Shown here: piece by piece, positions 42,291 to 49,492 of the stretch
Layout of the letters: each line of letters opens with the position of its first letter
Position numbering within the stretch: the first letter of the stretch is position 1
Source: Rhizobium sp. CF122
Lineage (GTDB): Bacteria; Pseudomonadota; Alphaproteobacteria; Rhizobiales; Rhizobiaceae
Assembly: GCF_000282035.1 (NCBI RefSeq)
Contig: NZ_AKKA01000018.1
Location: 1 to 49,492, forward strand
DNA: 49,492 nucleotides
Direction of reading: 5' to 3'
Notes under the pieces: generated by a model
The model's database searches: none
What the model saw: only the letters and a program-made list of their open reading frames with translations
What the model was told of the DNA's origin: nothing
Program-made: the position numbers and the translations under genes

Positions 42291-42692
42291 ATGGAGAATT
42301 TCGTTTCCTGGCTCCGCCAGTCGGCAATCCGATGGATGATTGTGACAGCGTGTTTAGCCGCCGTCGCAGATCACGCGTGTGGCGCGAATTTGGAGCGGGG
42401 AGCGAGGCTTTTCAAAGCCTGCGTAAGCTGCCACGTCGTCGATAACGAGCGCAGCACTTTCAGTCCGTCACTCAAGGGCGTCGTCGGAAGGAAAGCCGGC
42501 AGTCTCCAAGGTTACAACTATTCTCCGGCGATGCGAAAGGCCGGAGAGGAAGGCTTGGTCTGGATAGCCAAGGACCTGTCCGAATTCCTTTCAAAGCCAA
42601 GCAGGAAGCTACCTGGAACGACGATGCGGTTTTCGGGCTTGTGGGGCATCGAAATCGATGACTTGGTCAGTTATCTCGAGGCAAATCCATAG
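42291..42692 (+). CDS. Cytochrome c, class I
   Basis: 133 aa. Hydrophobic signal (AIRWMIVTACLAAVADHACG), then GARLFKACVSCHVVDNERSTFSPSLKGVVGRKAGS with the heme motif CVSCH, and the methionine ligand in LPGTTMRFSGL. Resembles cytochrome c550/c2-like periplasmic carriers of rhizobia (SPSLxGVVGRxAGS, YSxAMRxxG). Electron donor and acceptor unknown. Between small genes of unknown role. Confidence 0.88.
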   Translation: MENFVSWLRQSAIRWMIVTACLAAVADHACGANLERGARLFKACVSCHVVDNERSTFSPSLKGVVGRKAGSLQGYNYSPAMRKAGEEGLVWIAKDLSEFLSKPSRKLPGTTMRFSGLWGIEIDDLVSYLEANP

Positions 42693-42784
42693 AGCGGGAG
42701 AGTGATTGGACGCACCCGGTGAATCAGCTTCGGATTCCACCGATTAGTGAAGGCGATTGCTTTCGAAAGATGCGCGAGGTGAGA

Positions 42785-43216
42785 ATGTTCGGCTTTTTTA
42801 AGCGAAAGAAACACGCGCCGTTTTCACCAGAAGTCCAGTTGCTTTGGGCCGAAGTAGAGAAATTCCGCATCCGTTATCGAGGGAACGAGGCCTCTGATGA
42901 AAAGGCCTTCGATACCATTGAGCACGAGATTTTTAGACGACTGACTACTCAGGGTACTTTCGCAATAGACCTGATATTGAAGAGCGGTTGGTCTGCGGCC
43001 GATGCGACAAGCATGATGATCGCCGAATATGTTTCCGCCGAAATCCTGTCCGGGCAGATGCACAGCGCCCACGGCATCCTCAATGACATGGGCAAGGCCT
43101 ACCTCAAGCTGTTCAAAGTGTGCACCGAGAGGATGATAAGTTCTGGTCGTATGCCCGCGGGAGAAGGCCATGACGGGATTCGAGCGTTCGAAGAAGAGAT
43201 AGCTGCTATTGGATAG
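42785..43216 (+). CDS. Hypothetical protein
   Basis: 143 aa from the ATG at 42785 (GAGG 6 nt upstream; a longer frame from 42719 adds 22 residues and no ribosome site). FGFFKRKKHAPFSPE basic start, then a predicted helical body (EVEKFRIRYRGNEASDEKAFDTIEHEIFRRLTTQG, WSAADATSMMIAEYVSAEIL). No membrane or signal segment. Family not recognised. Confidence 0.65.
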   Translation: MFGFFKRKKHAPFSPEVQLLWAEVEKFRIRYRGNEASDEKAFDTIEHEIFRRLTTQGTFAIDLILKSGWSAADATSMMIAEYVSAEILSGQMHSAHGILNDMGKAYLKLFKVCTERMISSGRMPAGEGHDGIRAFEEEIAAIG

Positions 43217-43241
43217 CGAGCCACCGAGCTAGGGATTCATC

Positions 43242-43267
43242 GCGCGCCGGCCCTGGAACCGGCGCGC
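43242..43267. terminator. Bidirectional terminator-like hairpin
   Basis: GCGCGCCGG (43242-43250), 8-nt loop, CCGGCGCGC (43259-43267) between the convergent ends at 43216 and 43280. Very stable stem, no T tract. Confidence 0.6.
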
Positions 43268-43279
43268 GGGCGATCCTTG

Positions 43280-43495
43280 TCAGGCTGACTCGAGATTGAT
43301 GTTGATTGCTTTCGGCCCTTTTCCCCTTCGGTCTGGTTCGGTATCGAACGATACTTTCTGGCCCTCCCGCAGGTCGGTGACGCCGGAAGCCTGCAGCGCT
43401 GTTATATGGACGAAGATATCACTTCCACCGCCGTTCGGCGTGATGAAACCGAAACCTTTTTCGGCATTGAAGAACTTTACCGTACCCGAAGCCAT
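43280..43495 (-). CDS. Cold-shock protein (CspA family)
   Basis: 71 aa, a single cold-shock domain: GTVKFFNAEKGFGFITPNGGGSDIFVHITAL carries the RNP1 (KGFGFI) and RNP2 (DIFVHI) motifs. Binds single-stranded RNA/DNA. Rhizobia have several; this one lacks N- or C-terminal extensions. Its upstream region (43496-43753) shows no other gene and may hold a long 5' leader. Confidence 0.95.
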   Translation of the reverse strand: MASGTVKFFNAEKGFGFITPNGGGSDIFVHITALQASGVTDLREGQKVSFDTEPDRRGKGPKAININLESA

Positions 43496-43753
43496 TTCAC
43501 TCTCGAGTGGGCTAATGCTCGTCTCGACGCGGCAGCGCGAGCCAATATGACATTGGTCCGCTCTGATCCGGCACTCCGCAGAACCTACAGCGTGGGCCCC
43601 GATAAAATTCGACCGAGTGTCCGGTTGAAGGAATCACCGGGCTCTGCCACGATCTCTACGTTCCGTTGAGTTCGGATCGAGTCGTCAATGTTGTGCGCGG
43701 AGCGCGACGACTGCGAATGATCCTGTCTAAGCCAAACCGAAGAGGGAAAAGCG

Positions 43754-43951
43754 ATGACAGCTGCCGAGAGAAGACCAGCCCCCCAGTATGACGCCGTGGA
43801 ACAAGCGATTGCATGGCATTCGGGTGATTTGAGAGCTACGATTTCCACGTTGATCGAAGACTGCAGGCACCTAAGAGATCAACTCGATACCGCTCAGAAA
43901 TGCATGAGCAGAGGCCTGACGCGAGGTTGGTTTCCCAGTCCGGAGCGCTAA
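43754..43951 (+). CDS. Small protein of an unknown family, paralog B
   Basis: 65 aa, GAGGGAAAAG before the ATG. YDAVEQAIAWHSGDLRATISTLIEDCRHLRDQLDTAQKCMSRGLTRGWFPSPER shares the 'ATIxTLxxDxxHLRxQLxxAxxxMSRGxTRGWxP' core with the gene at 41626-41829. The conserved C-terminal MSRGLTRGW and the charged helix suggest an interaction module. Transcribed opposite to paralog A. Confidence 0.72.
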   Translation: MTAAERRPAPQYDAVEQAIAWHSGDLRATISTLIEDCRHLRDQLDTAQKCMSRGLTRGWFPSPER

Positions 43952-44059
43952 GGCAAATGCGGCGGGTATTCGCAGGTCGCAGGGCAGGTGCTCCATTCCC
44001 GCTGTTCTTTAGCTGGCGCTAATCGTCTATATCACCGCGGCCAGAATCGAAGGAACACG

Positions 44060-44239
44060 ATGACAAAGAAGCTGAACTCGTTGGAAGCGACAAGAGATTG
44101 CGTTTCGACTGCTCGTCCGTTCAAGGGAGCTTTTATGTACGTTGCTGTTGCCGCCGTTGCGGTGATGGCATGGGCGGTGACGGAAACGCACAAAGCGCCG
44201 GCAAGAACGGGCGAGCACGTAGCAACAGTTATTCACTGA
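44060..44239 (+). CDS. Small membrane protein
   Basis: 59 aa from the ATG at 44060 (AAGGAA upstream). One membrane helix (AFMYVAVAAVAVMAWAV) preceded by a polar 26-residue stretch. Convergent with the next gene (7-bp overlap). Unknown function. Confidence 0.5.
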   Translation: MTKKLNSLEATRDCVSTARPFKGAFMYVAVAAVAVMAWAVTETHKAPARTGEHVATVIH

Positions 44240-44511
44240 GGAATATCAAAAGACGGGATTTCGGCCCGGAGCGATCTGCTCGGGGAGCGAAGAAGATCGC
44301 GGAAAAACTTCGCGATCCTGCCTTCGCGGCTGGCATCTTCGGCTTCCCAGCCGAATTTCCAAGCGTCGTGACGCGCTATCCAATCACCAAGCGCAATTGC
44401 GTCACTCGGCAGACGTTCCGGTTTTAGGTATGGATTTTGGTGTGCCTTGAGACCTAGAATGCGGGCCCAGGAGCCGGCCTCCTGCAGGTCCATCAACTCT
44501 TCTATTGTCAT
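44233..44511 (-). CDS. Small hypothetical protein with NPY...GW pattern
   Basis: 92 aa. EEAGSWARILGLKAHQNPYL-type start and WKFGWEAEDASR: the G(xx)AR..G....NPY......W..GW pattern is that of small ribosome-modulation-factor/CrpP-like proteins found in rhizobia. Function not established. Exact match to the family would need a profile comparison. Confidence 0.5.
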   Translation of the reverse strand: MTIEELMDLQEAGSWARILGLKAHQNPYLKPERLPSDAIALGDWIARHDAWKFGWEAEDASREGRIAKFFRDLLRSPSRSLRAEIPSFDIPQ

Positions 44512-44699
44512 CCAATACTCCCTACGCCCCGCAAGTACGCTACTTGCTGGATCAATGGTTTGCTAAAGTAGAAATCGTCGCTATGGGCGTTCGGCGGCGG
44601 CGACACTTCCCGGATGTTTCCTAAACTAGACCGCTTTCGCAAGTCGTTTCCTTGCTGGTCTTTGCTGGTCGACGTCCGGAAAGGAGCTAGTGGGTCTCA

Positions 44700-45008
44700 G
44701 TGCGATCCATCCAATGCGCTCTCGCCATCGAGCCTTATCCCGAAAAGACCTCACACCCATGCCAGTTCCCGGAGGAACTCGTCGATAGATTGGTAAAGGC
44801 TTACACGGCACCCGGCCATACGGTCCTCGACCCTATTTCGGGGTCGGGCACCGTCGGCGCGTCCTGTAACAGGCTTGGACGGAATTCAATCCTGATTGAG
44901 CAACAGCTTAACTACGTCGAGATCGCGCGCGCAAGGCTGCTGCCGCTAGGACTACGTGTCGCGAGCCGGATGTCACTGCGTAAAATCCGGCAGAACGTCT
45001 TTGTTTAA
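44700..45008 (+). pseudogene. DNA methyltransferase, C-terminal fragment
   Basis: The open frame (GTG at 44700) holds PYPEKTSHPCQFPEELVDRLV, KAYTAPGHTVLDPISGSGTV, GASCNRLGRNSILIEQQLNY. This is the SAM-binding end of a beta-class (N4/N6) DNA methyltransferase, with a slightly altered DPxxGSGTT motif. The catalytic (D/S)PP(Y/W) motif, which lies before it in this class, and the target-recognition part are missing. No restriction gene is next to it. Confidence 0.7.
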
Positions 45009-45197
45009 TGCTTGTCAGGTGTCTCTACTCGGAGACATGGTCGGTATGTGGCAGTCCTAATTTCCGGGGAGACCGGTTCCGGTGGCCTTGATGGATTGTA
45101 GTTGAGGCGAGGCAGATCGGGGGCGCTTCTATCGAATTCAGCGAAAATGTGAGAATATTTGCTCTGGCAATTTTGTACCGCAGGAGCGAGCACTTCA

Positions 45198-46964
45198 GTG
45201 GATCGAAAGCTTGCAGCCATCCTCTCCACAGACGTTGCCGGCTTCAGCCGCCTTGCGGCGCTGGATGAGGAGGGCACGGTTCGCGCGCTCGGCTTGTGCC
45301 ACGATCGGATTGCTGCGTTGGTTCGCGAGCACGGCGGTCGTATATTTGGCAGCGCGGGTGACGGACTTGTTGCGGAATTCCCGAGTGCTGTTCAGGCCGT
45401 CCGTTGCGCGGTTGAGATCCAACGTCAACTTCCCGGCCTTTTGGAAGACCTCCCACGAGATCGTCGCCTGGAGTTCCGGATCGGCGTGAATCTAGGCGAT
45501 GTGGTGGTGTCAGGCGACGATCTTTTGGGAGATGGCGTCAATATAGCGGCTCGCTTGCAGGAAATGGCCGCCCCCACAGGCATTTGCATATCCGGATCAG
45601 TGCGCGAGCATCTGGATGGAAAGGTCCCGTTCACGCTGACCAGCCTTGGCGAACGGGCTTTGAAGAACATCCCGCGGCCAATCTGGGTCTTTCGGGTCGA
45701 CTGGTCGCGAGATATGCCTGATCAGGGCGGTGATGGGCCTGCACCCTTGCTCGCGAAGCGGTTCGGGAAAGATCAGCCGTCGATCGTGGTTATGCCCTTC
45801 GACAACCTGAGTGGTCCCAGCGATGAGTATTTCGTTGACGGAATGGTGGAGGAGATCACCGCGGCCTTGTCCCGCGTTCGAGACTTTTTCGTGATCGCGC
45901 GTCAGTCCGCGTTCACGTACAAGGGGCGTTTCGTCGATGTGCGTGACGTTGCCAGGGAACTCGGCGTCACTTACGTGGTCGAAGGGACTGTCCGCCGGGG
46001 AGGGGATCGGCTTCGCATTTCCGTCCAATTGGTCGACGCCGAGCGGCGGACTCAGCTTTGGTCGGAGCGTTATGAGGGCGCGACCAAGGATCTCTTCGAG
46101 TTCCAGGACAGGATCGCGGCGCAGGTCGCGGGCGCAATACATCCGGCGATCCGCAGCGCAGAAATCGAGCTGTCGAAGCGCAAGCCGCCAAGCAGTCTCC
46201 GGGCATACGACTTTGTCATGCGCGCCTACCCATACCTCTGGGGCCACAATAAGGACGCCATCAAACTGGCAATTTCATTGCTGCAAAGTGCCATTGCCAT
46301 TGACCCGGCTTACGGCCGAGCCCACGCATTCCTGGCGTGGTGCCACGCCCAGAACGTCGGATATATTTGGACCGAGGAGCCGGAACGGGAACTGGAACTC
46401 GCAATGAGCGCCGTCGAGGCTGCAACGCCGTCGATTGACGACGATCCGACTGCTTTGACTGCGGTCGGGGGCGCATTAAGCCACTGCGGCGATCAGGAGC
46501 GAGCGGCGGCCTTCCTGCAAAGAGCGCTGGCACTCGATCCAAACAGCTCATGGGCGTGGGCCAGGTTTGGCTGGGTTGCAAGCTACAAAGGCGAGCCCGA
46601 TCGCTCCAGGGAGCGGTTCGAGCGAGCGATGACGCTTAGTCCGGCGGACCCGCTAGCCTTCAACATGAGAATGGGGTTCGCTCTCTCGTTGGCCTTGGCA
46701 GGCTCCCTTTCCGAGGCAGTGTCCATTGCCCGTGAGGTGGTCAACAGACGTCCAGAGGTGACCTGGCCCTACCGGATGATGACTGCCTGGTCGGCCATGG
46801 CTGGCGACCATGAAACGGCCCGATGGGCCGCAAAGAGGCTGTTGGCAGCTGAGCCGGACTTTACGATCGAGCGTTACATGACCCGTCCTGTGTTTCGGGA
46901 CGTACCGGGATGGGCAGATGAGATGACTAACGGCTTGCGGCAAGCAGGATTGCCGGAGCGCTGA
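45198..46964 (+). CDS. Class III adenylate cyclase with TolB-like and TPR domains
   Basis: 588 aa from the GTG at 45198 (AGGAG 11 nt upstream); an in-frame TTG at 45159 gives an irrelevant 13-residue addition. Cyclase domain first: KLAAILSTDVAGFSRL (metal-binding Asp), GRIFGSAGDGLVAEF, IGVNLGDVVVSGDDLLGDGVNIAARLQ. Next a TolB-like domain (VVMPFDNLSGPSDEYFVDGMVEEITAALSRV, VEGTVRRGGDRLRISVQLVD), then C-terminal TPR repeats (LALDPNSSWAWARFGWV, FERAMTLSPADPLAF). Cytoplasmic; rhizobia have many. Signal unknown. Confidence 0.92.
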   Translation: MDRKLAAILSTDVAGFSRLAALDEEGTVRALGLCHDRIAALVREHGGRIFGSAGDGLVAEFPSAVQAVRCAVEIQRQLPGLLEDLPRDRRLEFRIGVNLGDVVVSGDDLLGDGVNIAARLQEMAAPTGICISGSVREHLDGKVPFTLTSLGERALKNIPRPIWVFRVDWSRDMPDQGGDGPAPLLAKRFGKDQPSIVVMPFDNLSGPSDEYFVDGMVEEITAALSRVRDFFVIARQSAFTYKGRFVDVRDVARELGVTYVVEGTVRRGGDRLRISVQLVDAERRTQLWSERYEGATKDLFEFQDRIAAQVAGAIHPAIRSAEIELSKRKPPSSLRAYDFVMRAYPYLWGHNKDAIKLAISLLQSAIAIDPAYGRAHAFLAWCHAQNVGYIWTEEPERELELAMSAVEAATPSIDDDPTALTAVGGALSHCGDQERAAAFLQRALALDPNSSWAWARFGWVASYKGEPDRSRERFERAMTLSPADPLAFNMRMGFALSLALAGSLSEAVSIAREVVNRRPEVTWPYRMMTAWSAMAGDHETARWAAKRLLAAEPDFTIERYMTRPVFRDVPGWADEMTNGLRQAGLPER

Positions 46965-47072
46965 CGCCAGTCTAGTGACTTGCCTTCGAAAGCATTGTTA
47001 CCACAGCCCGTTCAGTTGGCCGTTACGCCATGGAAATGTTAGACCGTGCCTGCAAAACTGACAGGTCCGGAA

Positions 47073-47777
47073 ATGAACATCATACTCCTCCCTGGTTTCA
47101 TGACAGATGCATCCCTTTGGGATGACCTCCTCCCGACATTGCAGGCCATCGCGCGCGTGAAAGCAGTCGATCTCAGCGGCACGACTACCATGGCTGAAAT
47201 GGCAGACCTAGTCCTTGCCGAGGGGCCGGACACATTCGTCCTGATCGGCTTCTCAATGGGCGGTTATGTTGCGCGCGAAGTGGTGCGCAAGTCGCCGGAA
47301 CGGGTCACGGCTCTGATATTGATAGCAACATCTGCCAGAGGTGACACGGACGAGCAGGCGAAAGGCAAGAAGCTCTCGGTCAAATTGGTCGATCCTGAGC
47401 GCTTCCATGGTCTGAGCCGAGGTGCCATCATTAGCTCGTTGCACCAAAGCCGCTCTTCGGACGAGGCGATGATCCAAAGAGTACGCACCATGAGCGAGCA
47501 TGTTGGCGCGGATGTTTTCATTCGTCATGCCAACGAAGCGAGAGGCGGGGATTTGGAGAGGTTGCACGCCATAACGTGTCCAAGTCTCGTCATCGCCGCT
47601 GATGGCGATCGACTACGCACCCTCGATGAGGCTCGCGAACTGGTTCACGGCATTGTCGGTTCTAGCCTTATCGTGATTGAAGGATCGGGACACATGATAC
47701 CGATCGAGCAGCCTCAAGCGTTGACCGGTGCGATCATACCTTGGCTTGAGAAGGTGAAGGACCGCGCGCCCCGCTAG
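47073..47777 (+). CDS. Alpha/beta hydrolase
   Basis: 234 aa from the ATG at 47073, which opens NIILLPGFMTDASLWDDLLP; a GTG at 47046 adds nine residues. The nucleophile elbow is GFSMGG (Ser), Asp is likely in IAADGDRL and His in EGSGHMIPIEQP, all in order. No signal peptide, so cytoplasmic. The substrate is unknown; related proteins act on esters, epoxides or lactones. An IS110 remnant lies just downstream, without cutting the coding sequence. Confidence 0.87.
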   Translation: MNIILLPGFMTDASLWDDLLPTLQAIARVKAVDLSGTTTMAEMADLVLAEGPDTFVLIGFSMGGYVAREVVRKSPERVTALILIATSARGDTDEQAKGKKLSVKLVDPERFHGLSRGAIISSLHQSRSSDEAMIQRVRTMSEHVGADVFIRHANEARGGDLERLHAITCPSLVIAADGDRLRTLDEARELVHGIVGSSLIVIEGSGHMIPIEQPQALTGAIIPWLEKVKDRAPR

Positions 47778-47814
47778 CCGTGCGAACTGGCAACGGCGTT
47801 CGAACCCAGCTGGC

Positions 47815-48444
47815 CAGCGGACCGAGGCGATTAATGCCTTGCGAGGACACCTCGCCGAGTTTGGGATCATTGCTCCACAAGGCGTGGCCAACCTGTCTCG
47901 CCTTGCTGCCGTCCTTGAGGAGGCGGATAGTGATCTTCCCGATCTTGCGCAGGATTTGGGCCGGTTGTATCTGGACCGCATTGCCCACCTTACAGCTATG
48001 ATCGAACAATTGATGGCAAAGATCAAAGAGGTCAGTCGTGCCAGCGGCACGGCACGGCTCCTGCGAACAATGCCAGGCATCGGGCCGATTTGTGCAATGG
48101 CAGTTGAGACCTTCGCCCCGGCGATGGATACGTTCGAAAGTGGGCGGGATTTTTCCGCCTGTCTTGGTCTCACGCCGCGCCAGCATTCGAGCGGAGGAAA
48201 GCAACGGCTCGGACGAACGTCGAAAATGGGGCAGCGTGATATCCGACGGCTGTTGATCGTCGGCGCCATGAGCGTCATCGCCAGCATGCAGCGATATAAG
48301 CGTCGGGCGGGGAGCTGGCTGCAGGACAAGCTCAATAGAAAGCCTCGCATCGTCGTAGCGATCGCGCTGGCCAATAAAATGGCCCGCCGCATTTGGGCAA
48401 TGTTGACCAAGGGAGAAGCCTACAGTGTTCCGGCGTTAGCTTAA
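47815..48444 (+). pseudogene. IS110-family transposase, 5'-truncated
   Basis: From about 47815 the frame reads QRTEAINALRGHLAEFG, the middle of an IS110 transposase, and continues with the transposase_20 domain (RLLRTMPGIGPICAMAVETF, FSACLGLTPRQHSSGGKQRLGRTSKMGQRDIRRLLI, ANKMARRIWAMLTKGE). The N-terminal RuvC-like DEDD catalytic domain is absent, so it cannot transpose. The 190 bp after it show no gene and may be the rest of the element. Confidence 0.88.
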
Positions 48445-48636
48445 GAAATAGATGGCACCCTACTGCGGGTCATCTGAATGTGAGAAGTGCATAGAAGGTT
48501 ATGGAAATCGATCGACGGTTCAAATGACGAGCCAGGAAGCATGTCCAATGGCGCGAGCTGAACATCGATTTCGAGATTATCCCGTCGATGGAGACGGCTG
48601 CCGGAAATCATGTCCCGATGGACCGTTCTAAGGCTT

Positions 48637-49257
48637 CTAGTAAAGTGTCCTCTCGTATTCACGGGCCAATACCTTTCGCGCCCGTTCAACCTCGGATCGC
48701 GCGACGCACCCCTCGGCATGATCGTTGACCAAGCCCATCGCCTGCATGAAGGCATAGACCGTGGTGGGGCCAACGAATTTCCAGCCACGTTTGCGCGGCT
48801 CCTTGGAGAGCCTCTCGGATGCTGGCGTGGTTGATCGGCTTTGGGGCAGTGTGTCGCCGTTATTTGCCTCGAACCGCCAGAAGAACGCAGACAGCGAGCC
48901 TTGGGCCTCAGCCAGTTCGCAGGCGCGGCGGGCGTTGTTAGTGACGGCCTCGATTTTCCCGCGATGGCGGACGATCCCGCTATCAGCCAGCAGCCGCGCT
49001 ACATCAGCCTCATCGAATAGCGCCATCTTGCGGAAATCGAAGCCATCGAAAGCAGCCCGAAAATTCTCGCGCTTGGCAAGGATGGTGCGCCAGCTCAAGC
49101 CCGACTGAAAGCTTTCGAGGCAAAGCTTTTCAAACAGCCGTATGTCGTCTGTAACGGGAAAGCCCCATTCGTGATCATGATAGGCGAAGAGCTCAGGCGC
49201 AGCCGCACACCAGCGGCAGCGCGGGCGACCATCCGGGCGAGGGACGGTCGTGCTCAT
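48637..49257 (-). CDS. tag: DNA-3-methyladenine glycosylase I
   Basis: 206 aa. RCRWCAAAPELFAYHDHEWGFPVTDDIRLFEKLCLESFQSGLSWRTILAKRENFRAAF contains the zinc ligands and the Tag signature, and KRGWKFVGPTTVYAFMQAMGLVNDH with the late Cys/His ligands completes the zinc site. It removes 3-methyladenine from alkylated DNA. The ATG overlaps by ATGA with the stop of a gene fragment upstream (49254-49373), so it was once the second gene of an operon, now cut from its promoter by an insertion. Confidence 0.95.
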   Translation of the reverse strand: MSTTVPRPDGRPRCRWCAAAPELFAYHDHEWGFPVTDDIRLFEKLCLESFQSGLSWRTILAKRENFRAAFDGFDFRKMALFDEADVARLLADSGIVRHRGKIEAVTNNARRACELAEAQGSLSAFFWRFEANNGDTLPQSRSTTPASERLSKEPRKRGWKFVGPTTVYAFMQAMGLVNDHAEGCVARSEVERARKVLAREYERTLY

Positions 49258-49373
49258 GTCGCCGCGTTCAGAAAATCCAAGGCCGAAACGGTGCGCTTGG
49301 CGGCGGGCCCGATAAAGGTTTCGATTCGCTGGCCAGGAACGACGGGCGAAAGGGGCAGGCGCGGCGAAAGCCC
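49254..49373 (-). pseudogene. 3' fragment of a gene cut by the IS481-type element
   Basis: On the minus strand a frame opens at the element edge and runs PLSPVVPGQRIETFIGPAAK, then RTVSALDFLNAAT and the TGA that overlaps the tag ATG. Pro-rich followed by a helical end. The family is not identifiable from 38 residues. It is probably the upstream partner gene of tag, truncated on its 5' side by the insertion. Confidence 0.5.
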
Positions 49374-49492
49374 TGTGTCCGACCTGAGAGATAGGTGACG
49401 TTTCGTACCGGAGACATGGGTAACAGTTTTCGCTTTTTGCGGGAGGTGTTGATGCCGTGGAAAGAGACTTCGGTGATGGAGGAACGTCTACG
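49374..49492 (+). mobile_element. IS481-type insertion sequence, left end (cut by window)
   Basis: The terminal sequence begins TGTGTCCGACCTGAGAG and leads to GACGTTTCGTACCGGAGACA, the kind of end seen on rhizobial IS481 elements. The ATG of the transposase follows at 49452. The right end lies outside the window. Confidence 0.65.
49452..49492 (+). CDS. IS481-type transposase, N-terminal end only
   Basis: GGGAGG, then ATG and PWKETSVMEERL, as at the start of IS481-family (rve integrase core) transposases. The rest is beyond the right edge. Confidence 0.65.
   Translation, partial: MPWKETSVMEERL

Noticed and set aside
39803..45008. A defence island (ArdC fragment, DNA methyltransferase fragment, small unknown genes)
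   Set aside because: The ArdC and methyltransferase parts are fragments and no intact nuclease or effector lies nearby; plasmid debris is the simpler reading.

Overview
The window reads as one accessory-rich stretch of a GC-rich alphaproteobacterial genome of the Rhizobiaceae (Sinorhizobium/Ensifer or Rhizobium type). The basis is the gene families seen (several ku genes with a PE-LIG-POL ligD, CsgH-type curli, EcfG-like promoters of the form GGAAC-N16/17-xGTT, rhizobial small proteins) and debris of plasmid and IS elements on the right. Whether it is chromosome, chromid or plasmid cannot be decided here. No rRNA, tRNA or CRISPR array was seen.

Left part. 0-4 kb: a sugar ABC-transporter binding protein and a divergent LacI regulator, with two copies of a 22-bp operator-like sequence between them, then a candidate small RNA with a strong terminator and an NAD-dependent epimerase. 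4-10.5 kb: a DNA-repair block. A small stress-type gene, a short ORF, ku and ligD run rightward and meet a second ku and a topoisomerase IB running leftward. Four transcription units each carry an EcfG/RpoE2-like promoter, so the block looks like part of the general stress response. 10.5-17.2 kb: two exported proteins, an RND efflux pair and a Cys-rich secreted protein. 17.2-19.3 kb: imperfect non-coding repeats and a curli locus (two curlins and CsgH). 19.3-23.2 kb: an EVE-domain protein, a MarR/SRPBCC operon with periodic operator palindromes, a small membrane protein, and a divergent LysR/F420-reductase-like pair.

Middle. 23.9-32.2 kb is an organosulfur acquisition operon: FMN reductase (MsuE/SfnF type), dimethylsulfone monooxygenase SfnG, a complete LIV-type ABC transporter and an SfnB-type flavoprotein, behind a good sigma-54 -24/-12 promoter. 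32.5-38.6 kb is the most unusual locus: a tightly packed leftward operon of three different SPFH-domain membrane proteins and a P1B-type metal ATPase with a CPC motif and an HNxST motif. Two of the four proteins begin with histidine-rich tails, and a palindromic operator-like site lies upstream.

Right part. 38.7-49.5 kb is a mosaic. It holds two copies of a 189-bp repeat, a truncated universal stress gene, an ArdC start fragment, a Tn3-type transposase remnant, a small gene broken by a CG-dinucleotide expansion, a DNA-methyltransferase fragment, a 5'-truncated IS110 transposase and the left end of an IS481-type element that has cut off a neighbouring gene. Scattered among these are intact small genes: an isoprenylcysteine-methyltransferase-like protein, two paralogs of a roughly 65-aa unknown family, cytochrome c, cold-shock protein, class III adenylate cyclase with TolB/TPR domains, an alpha/beta hydrolase and 3-methyladenine DNA glycosylase I.
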